Positions 1 to 4,991 of a stretch of 5,564 nt of DNA are shown here, piece by piece (position 1 is the first letter of the stretch; every line of letters starts with the position of its first letter). Location of the stretch: assembly GCA_964559355.1 (NCBI GenBank), contig CAZLHQ010000192.1, forward strand, positions 1 through 5,564, written 5' to 3'. Position numbers and translations under genes: made by a program. The notes below the pieces were generated by a model. That model was not told the origin of the DNA. It did no database searches and saw nothing but the letters and a program-made list of their open reading frames with translations. This DNA is from JAEUMD01 sp964559355 (GTDB lineage Bacteria > Pseudomonadota > Alphaproteobacteria > Rhizobiales > Hyphomicrobiaceae).

Positions 1-1
1 C

Positions 2-214
2 GTCGGCGGCGCGCACGTCTCCAACATGCACTGCAACTTCCTCATCAATGACGAGAACGCTTGCGCCGAGGACATCGAGACGCTTGGCGAGACGGTGCGC
101 GCGCGGGTGAAGGCGACGAGCGGCATCACGCTCAACTGGGAAATCATCCGTCTCGGCGAGCCGCTGCCCGGCCACGCCACGGGCGAAGCGCTGGCGGAAG
201 TGGCGGCGGTATGA
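2..214 (+). CDS. murB: UDP-N-acetylenolpyruvoylglucosamine reductase (MurB), C-terminal 70 residues, 5' truncated by window edge
   Basis: MurB is the cytoplasmic FAD enzyme that uses NADPH to reduce UDP-GlcNAc-enolpyruvate to UDP-MurNAc, the second committed step of peptidoglycan precursor synthesis. Only the C-terminal domain is present, read in frame from base 2 to the TGA at 212-214. It opens with a GGAHVSNMHCNFLIN segment, the family's conserved GGAxVSxxHxNFxxN motif. A helix containing DIETLGETVRARV follows, then LNWEIIRLGEP. The Glu in that last motif (codon 140-142) aligns with the LxPEVRxIG motif of E. coli MurB, whose Glu325 is the proposed proton donor; this alignment is from memory. 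A short Ala/Glu-rich tail ends the protein. The position just ahead of the ddl-ftsQAZ genes is the usual alphaproteobacterial order, here interrupted by accessory genes. An ATG overlaps the stop codon (ATGA, 211-214) but opens only nine codons. Confidence 0.93.
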   Translation, partial: VGGAHVSNMHCNFLINDENACAEDIETLGETVRARVKATSGITLNWEIIRLGEPLPGHATGEALAEVAAV

Positions 215-281
215 GCGAGCGATCCGGAGCTGCCCTTTAGCGAGGCGAGGCGGCTGTGGCAGGTCGAGCGTGCTCTTGCGG

Positions 282-306
282 GCACGATCGTTAGGCCCAA
301 TCGTGC
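282..306. repeat. Perfect 7-bp inverted repeat, GCACGAT-N11-ATCGTGC
   Basis: The arms are 282-288 and 300-306 with an 11-base spacer, upstream of the toxin-antitoxin pair. The left arm can also pair with CGTGC at 269-273 (8-base loop), so two mutually exclusive hairpins are possible. No T-run follows, so an intrinsic terminator for murB is unlikely. It lies about 65 bases upstream of the putative start of transcription. That is farther than usual for an autoregulatory VapB/FitA operator, although those operators are typically inverted repeats. Function is unknown. Confidence 0.4.
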
Positions 307-336
307 TGAAGTTGGGAACGTGACAGTTTTCGCGGA

Positions 337-364
337 TTGCCCATCGCGGCGGCTCTGTTAGAAT
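337..364 (+). promoter_or_regulatory. Possible sigma70-type promoter for the toxin-antitoxin operon
   Basis: A TAGAAT box at 359-364 matches TATAAT at five of six positions and has an extended -10 TGT just ahead (356-358). TTGCCC at 337-342, 16 bases upstream, matches the -35 consensus at four of six. Transcription would start near 371, about 20 bases before the antitoxin ATG. An own promoter is expected for an autoregulated toxin-antitoxin module, but this is read by eye only. Confidence 0.35.
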
Positions 365-392
365 TCCGGCAAATGCATCGCCGAGGCGGGCC

Positions 393-644
393 ATGACCGA
401 AATCACGATCAAAGATATCGATGACGACCTGAGGCAACGGCTCAAACAGCGCGCCGCCCAGCACGGCCGATCGCTGCAGGCCGAGGCACGCGACATTCTG
501 CGGGATGCGCTGTCAACAGAGCCGTCGGCTGCGGTGCCAGGCAATATTGCCGTGGCAATCCGGGCAATCATCGAGCCGCTTGGCGGCGTCGAGCTGGAGC
601 CGTTCCCGCGTCAGCCCATCCGCGAGCCCCTGTCGTTCGAATAA
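393..644 (+). CDS. FitA/VapB-type ribbon-helix-helix antitoxin
   Basis: This 83-residue protein is the likely antitoxin of a type II toxin-antitoxin pair: a DNA-binding dimer that neutralises the toxin encoded just downstream and represses its own operon. Residues 2-7 (TEITIK) form the predicted DNA-contacting beta strand, followed by helices at about 10-23 and 27-42 containing QHGRSLQAEARDIL. This is the Arc/MetJ-like ribbon-helix-helix pattern seen in FitA, where the Gly-Arg-Ser turn between helices is common. The C-terminal tail is rich in Pro, Arg and Glu and ends FPRQPIREPLSFE. In FitA-like proteins this part wraps the toxin and places an Arg near its active site. A purine-rich ribosome site GAGG (383-386) sits six bases before the ATG. 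The toxin start follows the stop codon by seven bases. Family assignment is by motif, and the FitA/VapB subgroup is inferred. Confidence 0.85.
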   Translation: MTEITIKDIDDDLRQRLKQRAAQHGRSLQAEARDILRDALSTEPSAAVPGNIAVAIRAIIEPLGGVELEPFPRQPIREPLSFE

Positions 645-651
645 CTCGTCG

Positions 652-1068
652 ATGATCGTGCTGGATACCAACGTGCTGTCGGAGGAGATGAAGTCGGCGC
701 CAGAGCCGGCCGTGCACGACTGGCTATTGCGCCAGAGTCCGCTTGAGCTTTTCACGACTGCCATCACCGAGGCCGAGATCATTTATGGCGTGACGGTCAT
801 GCCGGACAGTAAGCGCAAGCGCGACCTCGATGCGGCGGCACAGAGAGTGCTTGCATTGTTTGCCGGACGCATCCTGCCGTTCGACAGCGCGGCGGCGCGC
901 GAATTCGCGCAGATCGTGGCTGACGGGCGCCGAACCGGGCGGTCGATCGAGTACTTCGACGCTCAGATCGCGGCGATTGCACGCTCGCGCGGCATGTCGC
1001 TCGCGACGCGGGACGTGCACGACTTCGCGAGCACGGGCGTGCAACTCATCGATCCGTGGCGACCTTGA
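652..1068 (+). CDS. FitB/VapC-type PIN-domain ribonuclease toxin
   Basis: The likely toxin is 138 residues, a usual length for VapC/FitB. PIN-domain toxins are Mg2+/Mn2+-dependent ribonucleases that typically cleave tRNA or rRNA and stop translation. The start MIVLDTNVLSE is the classic PIN opening, with catalytic Asp5. Glu42 lies in ITEAEIIYGV, Asp103 in EYFDAQIAAIA, and Asp121 in LATRDVHDFA, so all four acidic metal-binding positions are present and the enzyme looks intact. The C-terminal GVQLIDPW matches the FitB-like ending. The ATG at 652 was chosen because a longer reading (from 505) overlaps the antitoxin and adds 49 non-homologous residues ahead of the canonical LDTN motif. There is no clear ribosome site of its own; with only seven bases separating it from the antitoxin stop, translation is probably coupled, which would keep toxin below antitoxin. 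RNA target is unknown. Confidence 0.88.
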   Translation: MIVLDTNVLSEEMKSAPEPAVHDWLLRQSPLELFTTAITEAEIIYGVTVMPDSKRKRDLDAAAQRVLALFAGRILPFDSAAAREFAQIVADGRRTGRSIEYFDAQIAAIARSRGMSLATRDVHDFASTGVQLIDPWRP

Positions 1069-1146
1069 TTGGCTGGTCGCGTGTGTGGCGCGCATATCTC
1101 CAATGTCTCAACACCGGCAGATCCATTGCATGAGTGATTTTGGGCG

Positions 1147-1613
1147 ATGAAGCGAATCTATGGCCTCGTTATGCGCGTCTTGCTTGTCGTCGCCTGCTTG
1201 GCTGCTATGGCCAGCGTCTTCGACACGTTCCACCGGCTCAATGTTGAGGTGAGCGAGGCTTTATCGAGGCGTTACAACTACGAATGTATGAGCCGCGTGA
1301 CCGATGAGGTATTCGAGCGGCGCGCTAAGAATGAATACGGCAATTACAACGCCCGATTGGTGGGCTGCAGCGGTGCAGCGGTAAGGACTTTTTTGGCTCG
1401 CCTGGGGAACTCCTGCTAATTCGACGCAGCGGCATCGACAAGTTCATTCCCATTCCAACGGTCGAGGTCAGTGCGATGGGGATCAACGTTGCGGTAGCCT
1501 TCACCGGCTGGGGACTCGGAAGTCTTCTAATGGGCTTTCTACTTGTGTTCATCTACCGCGTCGGGCGATGGATGTGGACCGGCAGTTGGGCATTGACGGA
1601 GAAATCAAACTAG
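1147..1613 (+). pseudogene. Small two-TM inner-membrane protein of unknown function, disrupted by an 8-bp duplication frameshift
   Basis: The first frame runs from ATG 1147 to TAA 1417-1419 (90 residues). The second half lies in another frame and ends at TAG 1611-1613. The break coincides with a tandem duplication of TGCAGCGG (1366-1381). Removing one copy restores a single 152-residue protein that joins LVGCSG to KDFFGSPGELLLI. The restored protein has a membrane segment at about residues 6-26 preceded by Lys/Arg, a loop of about 80 residues holding Cys47 and Cys74, and a second membrane segment at about 110-134 (GLGSLLMGFLLVFIYR) followed by Arg135 and Arg138. By the positive-inside rule this gives both ends in the cytoplasm and the loop in the periplasm. 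I do not recognise the family. The ribosome site is weak. If the 90-residue form is expressed it would keep only the first membrane segment and part of the loop. Real mutation versus assembly error cannot be decided from the window. Confidence 0.75.
1366..1382. repeat. 8-bp tandem duplication (TGCAGCGG x2 plus 1 base) causing a frameshift
   Basis: Copies lie at 1366-1373 and 1374-1381, and base 1382 continues the period. Eight bases shift the frame by two, which matches the displacement between the two halves of the surrounding gene. Such a short repeat can arise, and revert, by replication slippage. Confidence 0.9.
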
Positions 1614-1621
1614 CCGCTCGC

Positions 1622-1633
1622 CCTCTAGAGGAA
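1622..1633 (+). promoter_or_regulatory. ddl ribosome binding site inside a 10-bp palindrome
   Basis: AGAGGAA (1627-1633) is a good Shine-Dalgarno match nine bases ahead of the ATG at 1643, and it decides that start over the upstream in-frame ATG at 1568. It overlaps CCTCTAGAGG (1622-1631), a perfect palindrome with no loop, which may be chance. Confidence 0.6.
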
Positions 1634-1642
1634 CCCCGCACC

Positions 1643-2602
1643 ATGACACCGCCGCAGCTACAACCCGCACCGCCGCGCACGCGCACCCACGTTGCCGTCC
1701 TCATGGGCGGGCTGTCGGCGGAGCGTGAGGTTTCGCTCAAGTCCGGCGAGGCGGTGGCCGGCGCGCTCGAAGGCGAGGGATACCGCGTCAGCCGCATCGA
1801 TGTCGGCCGCGATCTGCCGGCGCGCTTGATGGAGCTGCGCCCCGAAGCCTGCTTCAACGCGCTGCATGGTCGCCACGGCGAGGACGGCGAGGTGCAGGGC
1901 ATCCTCGAGTTCCTCGAGATCCCCTACACGCATTCCGGCGTGCTCGCCTCGGCGCTCGCCATGCACAAGGAACGCGCCAAGGCGGTGATGCACGCGGCGG
2001 GTGTGCCGGTCGCCAATGCGGTGCTGGTGGCGCGCAGTGAGGCCGCGGCTCGTCACGTCATGCCGCCGCCCTATGTCGTCAAGCCGGTCGATGAGGGCTC
2101 CAGCGTCGGCGTCATCGTCGTGCGCGCGGGCGCCAACGACATGGGGCCGGCCATTCTCTCGGCTGGTGACGCCGAGCAGACGGTGATGGTGGAGCGCTTC
2201 GTCGCCGGCCGCGAGCTGACCTGCGGTGTTATCGGCGATTTCGTCACCGACATTATCGAGATCGTGCCGCGCGAGGACCTGCCGTTTTACGATTTTGCGG
2301 CGAAATACGCCGCCGGCGGCTCCAAACACGTCCTGCCGGCCGCTCTTTCACCAGATGTTTACCAAAATATACGGAGATTCACCTTTGCGGCGCACCAGGC
2401 CCTGGGTTGCCGCGGTGTGAGCAGAGCGGATTTCCGTTTCGACGACACGCCGGGCGGAACCGGAGAGCTGGTGTGCCTTGAAGTGAATACGCAACCCGGC
2501 ATGACCGCGACGTCGCTGGTGCCGGAGCTTGCAGCACATGCCGGCTGGACATTCGGAACGCTGGTTCGCTGGATCATCGAGGACGCGAGTTGCAACAGAT
2601 AG
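1643..2602 (+). CDS. ddl: D-alanine--D-alanine ligase
   Basis: Ddl is a cytoplasmic ATP-grasp enzyme that joins two D-Ala through an acyl-phosphate, supplying the dipeptide MurF adds to the peptidoglycan precursor. The product is 319 residues, normal for DdlB-like enzymes. The N-terminal fold carries HVAVLMGGLSAEREVSL, with Glu27 matching E. coli DdlB Glu15. HGRHGEDGEVQGILEFL lies at about 75-91. The ATP-grasp segment PYVVKPVDEGSSVGV (143-157) includes Lys147 and is followed by VERFVAGREL (183-192). The omega loop FYDFAAKY (215-222) contains Tyr216, matching the Tyr that favours D-Ala-D-Ala over D-Ala-D-Lac products. Metal and substrate residues lie in SRADF (260-264) and LEVNTQPGMTATSLVPE (279-295). 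The ATG at 1643 has a good ribosome site; a start at 1568 would add 25 unconserved residues overlapping the preceding broken gene. The ftsQ start probably overlaps its 3' end. A short stretch near 2342-2389 uses unusual codons. Confidence 0.96.
   Translation: MTPPQLQPAPPRTRTHVAVLMGGLSAEREVSLKSGEAVAGALEGEGYRVSRIDVGRDLPARLMELRPEACFNALHGRHGEDGEVQGILEFLEIPYTHSGVLASALAMHKERAKAVMHAAGVPVANAVLVARSEAAARHVMPPPYVVKPVDEGSSVGVIVVRAGANDMGPAILSAGDAEQTVMVERFVAGRELTCGVIGDFVTDIIEIVPREDLPFYDFAAKYAAGGSKHVLPAALSPDVYQNIRRFTFAAHQALGCRGVSRADFRFDDTPGGTGELVCLEVNTQPGMTATSLVPELAAHAGWTFGTLVRWIIEDASCNR
2579..2583 (+). promoter_or_regulatory. Shine-Dalgarno GAGGA supporting the TTG start of ftsQ
   Basis: GAGGA within the end of ddl lies six bases ahead of the TTG at 2590. 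The alternative ATG at 2659 has no recognisable ribosome site upstream, so this site favours the TTG. Confidence 0.45.
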
Positions 2603-3609
2603 GTCAGCGGCTGGATTGGGAATGGCGGGGGCCTCAAGCGCTTCCGCCCCAACCGGCCATGACCATGATGCCCGCGCCGCCCTCCACCATCTCAGCCCCG
2701 CCTGCGTTTCTTTCCGTTCCCGCAGATGAGCGCCGTCGCACGCGCCATGCCCGGCGCAAAGCGGCTGCGGCCTCGGCCGCGCGCAGAGCCCCGCGCCGTG
2801 CTGCCCTTTACCTCTCGGCCGTGCTTGCCGTTGCCAGCGCCGCGACCTTGATCGCGCGTCAAGGCGTGCCTGCAGCCGATGTGCTCGCTGCGTTCTCGCC
2901 AGCCCTTGCCGATGCGGCGCAGGCGATGGGCTTTGGTCTCGATCAAGTGGCGCTGACCGGCCATCGCTACACCGCAGATAGCGATATCTACGCCGCATTG
3001 AATCTGGATCGCGAGCGCTTGCTGATCGGCTTTGACGGTGCGGCTGCACGCCTGCGCGTGGAAGCGCTGCCGTGGATCGAGCGCGCGGAGGTGACGCGCG
3101 TTTGGCCGGGCCAGCTCGATGTGCGGCTGAGGGAGCGTACCGCTTTCGCGCTGTGGCAGTTGAGAGATCGGGAATTCCTGATCGACAAGACCGGGCGTAT
3201 TCTACAGCCGGTTGCCGTTGGTACGATCACGCATCTGCCGCGCGTTGCTGGGGAGACGGCCGCGAAGGAAGCGGCAAATCTCATGCTGTTGGTTGCACGC
3301 CACGCCATGTTGTCGGCCGAGTTCAGTTCCGCGGAGCGGGTCAACGGGCGGCGTTGGTCGATCGTGCTCAAGAACGCAGGGCGAATCGAGTTGCCGGCCG
3401 ATGGCGAAGCCATGGCGATTGAGCAACTGGCCAGTGCGGGTGAACTCGACAGACTGTTGGCGGGACCAGCCAGTGTTATCGACCTGCGCGCACCCGGCCG
3501 CGTTGCCGTGCGCCCCGTCGGCGCCCAAAAGGGCGTCGCTGGCATCAAAGGCGTCGCCGGGATTGGCTCGCTGATCGAGGCGCTGGCCGAGGAGAACCCG
3601 CAACCATGA
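2590..3609 (+). CDS. ftsQ: Cell division protein FtsQ
   Basis: FtsQ is a bitopic inner-membrane protein that links early and late divisome parts, binding FtsB/FtsL in the periplasm. From the TTG at 2590 it has 339 residues. There is a Pro/Ala-rich cytoplasmic tail with a strongly basic stretch (about 48-70, including RRRTRHARRK) and one membrane segment at about 72-89 (ALYLSAVLAVASAATLIA). A POTRA domain follows at about 116-182, containing VEALPWIERAEVTRVWPG, a hallmark FtsQ motif, and then the beta domain from about 183 (ALWQLRDREFLIDKTGRI) to about 310. The C-terminus carries a small KGVAGI-KGVAGI repeat. The start is uncertain: TTG 2590 has a GAGGA ribosome site and overlaps ddl by 13 bases, while ATG 2659 would shorten the tail by 23 residues without touching any domain. 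It overlaps ftsA by four bases (ATGA), indicating translational coupling. Confidence 0.93.
   Translation: MQQIGQRLDWEWRGPQALPPQPAMTMMPAPPSTISAPPAFLSVPADERRRTRHARRKAAAASAARRAPRRAALYLSAVLAVASAATLIARQGVPAADVLAAFSPALADAAQAMGFGLDQVALTGHRYTADSDIYAALNLDRERLLIGFDGAAARLRVEALPWIERAEVTRVWPGQLDVRLRERTAFALWQLRDREFLIDKTGRILQPVAVGTITHLPRVAGETAAKEAANLMLLVARHAMLSAEFSSAERVNGRRWSIVLKNAGRIELPADGEAMAIEQLASAGELDRLLAGPASVIDLRAPGRVAVRPVGAQKGVAGIKGVAGIGSLIEALAEENPQP
3529..3564 (+). repeat. Degenerate 18-bp tandem repeat encoding KGVAGI twice at the FtsQ C-terminus
   Basis: Codons 314-319 and 320-325 of ftsQ both encode KGVAGI. The copies (3529-3546 and 3547-3564) differ only at third positions (AAG/AAA, GCT/GCC, GGC/GGG, ATC/ATT), which suggests an older in-frame duplication kept under protein-level selection. 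It lies after the beta domain in the C-terminal tail. Confidence 0.8.
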
Positions 3610-4880
3610 AGCGATCCTCGCGCGCCAGCGGCCCCGTCATCGGCCTGATCGACATCGGCACATCGAAAATCGCGTGCCTGATCGTCGCAATCGAACCGCG
3701 CGCTCCATCAATCCTGCCGGGCATGAAGATGCCGTTCCGGGTGCTCGGCATCGGTCATCAGCGCTCGCGCGGAATAAAGGCGGGCGTCATCACCGATCTC
3801 GATGAGGCCGAGGTGGCGGTGCGCGCCGCCGTCGACCAGGCCGAAAGCATGGCCGGGGTGACGCTTGACGAAGTTTATGTCGCCATCTCCTGCGGACGGT
3901 TGGCATCCGAGACGTTCGCCGCCAATGCCGATGTCGAAGCCGGCATCGTCGCCGATTCGCATATCGCGCGGGTTCTCGACGGGGCGCGCGCCTATGCCGA
4001 GCGCGACGGCCGCATGCTGGTGCATATGAACCGCATCGGCTACCGGCTCGATGGCGCTCCCGGCGGCCGCGACCCGCGCGGGCTTGCCGCCCGCCAGATC
4101 ACGGTCGATCTCCATACCGTCACCGCCGACGATGCGCCGGTGCGCAACCTGATGCTGCTCATCGATCGCTGCTATCTGGGGGTCGCCGGCCTGGTCGTGT
4201 CGTCCTATGCCAGTGCGCTTGCCGCGACCAGCTTCGAGGAGCGCCGGCTCGGCGTCACAGTGATCGATATCGGCGGTGGCGTCACCTCGATGGCGCTTTT
4301 TGCCGATGGCCGGTTCGTGCACGCCGACACGCTGCCGATCGGCGGCAACCATTTGACGTTCGATATCGCGCGGGCGTTGCAGACGCCACTTGTCGAGGCA
4401 GAGCGAATCAAGGTCCTTTATGGCACACTAAGTGTTGCTCCATCCGACGAGCACGAGGCCTTCGCGTATCCGCTCGCAGGCGAGGACGAGGGGGCACAAT
4501 CGCAGACCACGAAGGCGCGGCTTGCTGAGATCGTGCGGCCGCGCATGTCGAGTCTCTTCGGGCTCGTTGGCGAACGGCTGGATCGCAGCGGCATGCGTGC
4601 ATGGTCGGGGGACCGTGTCGTGCTGACCGGCGGCGCCAGCCAGCTTGTGGGTGTGGGCGAGTTCGCAGCCAACCTCCTCGGCTGCCCGGTGCGTGTGTCA
4701 GGACCCGATGCGGCGGCGGCGCTGCCGTCGGGTCTTGCTGTTCCTGCGTTCTCGACAGTGGTTGGTCTGGTGGCGTCGGCAGCGGCGGGTGAGGGTCTCG
4801 TCGCGGCAAGGCATGACAGGAGCACGCTGACGCAAGGCTATCTCGGCCGCGTCGGCCAGTGGCTCAAAGAAGGGTTTTGA
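3606..4880 (+). CDS. ftsA: Cell division protein FtsA
   Basis: FtsA is an actin-like ATPase that anchors FtsZ filaments to the inner membrane and recruits later divisome proteins. Its 424 residues are a normal length. The actin-fold motifs appear in order: phosphate-1 DIGTSKI (16-22); the FtsA-specific 1C/SHS2 region from about 85 to 170 (LDEVYVAISCGRLAS onward, including RQITVDLHTV); phosphate-2 DIGGGVTSMA (221-230); LPIGGNHLTFDIA (243-255); and the adenosine motif LTGGASQL (340-347). The C-terminus ends in GYLGRVGQWLKEGF (411-424), an amphipathic membrane-targeting helix with Leu, Val, Trp and Phe on one face and Arg/Lys alongside. GAGGAG (3589-3594) lies 11 bases before the ATG, which overlaps the ftsQ stop as ATGA. 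Downstream, 111 bases separate it from ftsZ, its direct partner. No truncation or missing motif is seen. Confidence 0.97.
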   Translation: MKRSSRASGPVIGLIDIGTSKIACLIVAIEPRAPSILPGMKMPFRVLGIGHQRSRGIKAGVITDLDEAEVAVRAAVDQAESMAGVTLDEVYVAISCGRLASETFAANADVEAGIVADSHIARVLDGARAYAERDGRMLVHMNRIGYRLDGAPGGRDPRGLAARQITVDLHTVTADDAPVRNLMLLIDRCYLGVAGLVVSSYASALAATSFEERRLGVTVIDIGGGVTSMALFADGRFVHADTLPIGGNHLTFDIARALQTPLVEAERIKVLYGTLSVAPSDEHEAFAYPLAGEDEGAQSQTTKARLAEIVRPRMSSLFGLVGERLDRSGMRAWSGDRVVLTGGASQLVGVGEFAANLLGCPVRVSGPDAAAALPSGLAVPAFSTVVGLVASAAAGEGLVAARHDRSTLTQGYLGRVGQWLKEGF

Positions 4881-4909
4881 GGGCAAGAGGCCGCCGCGTA
4901 ACGGCGCCA

Positions 4910-4937
4910 TTGGGCCAAACGACCCACTTGAGATAAC
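4910..4937 (+). promoter_or_regulatory. Weak candidate promoter in the ftsA-ftsZ spacer
   Basis: TTGGGC (4910-4915) and GATAAC (4932-4937) are separated by 16 bases and match the sigma70 boxes at only three and four positions. Extra ftsZ promoters in this spacer are common in bacteria, and the gap is the only sizeable one among ddl, ftsQ, ftsA and ftsZ. No TTAA-N7-TTAA CtrA site and no GANTC methylation site is visible in 4881-4991. Confidence 0.2.
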
Positions 4938-4982
4938 GAGCGCGCGCCCAACAGCGGCGGACCAGCGCATCAAGGGCGACGC

Positions 4983-4988
4983 GAGGGA
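4983..4988 (+). promoter_or_regulatory. ftsZ ribosome binding site
   Basis: GAGGGA lies three bases before the ATG at 4992. Spacing is short, but this is the best purine-rich site near the start, and no other in-frame start close by gives a better fit to the family N-terminus. Confidence 0.5.
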
Positions 4989-4991
4989 CAG

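Noticed and set aside
373..396. Tiny upstream ORF (ATG 373) ending in an ATGA overlap with the antitoxin start
   Set aside because: Seven codons without its own ribosome site; likely chance in the 5' leader.
505..651. Upstream extension of the toxin gene overlapping the antitoxin
   Set aside because: The 49 added residues are Ser/Arg-rich out-of-frame antitoxin sequence. PIN proteins start at the MIVLDTN motif.
724..1095. Open frame of 123 codons on the minus strand opposite the toxin gene
   Set aside because: It mirrors the high-GC coding strand, has an Arg/Ala/His-rich composition with no recognisable motif, and lies opposite a gene with clear PIN motifs.
1593..1621. TTGACG -35-like box ahead of ddl
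   Set aside because: At 16-18 base spacing there is only GC-rich sequence with no plausible -10 element.
1658..2329. Open frame of 223 codons on the minus strand opposite ddl
   Set aside because: It is a long shadow frame typical of GC-rich genes. Its His/Arg/Ala-rich product shows no domain, and ddl is certain on the other strand.
4881..4991. Possible terminator or CtrA site between ftsA and ftsZ
   Set aside because: The only stems are short GC-rich pairings such as GCCG/CGGC without a T-run, and no TTAA half-site is present.
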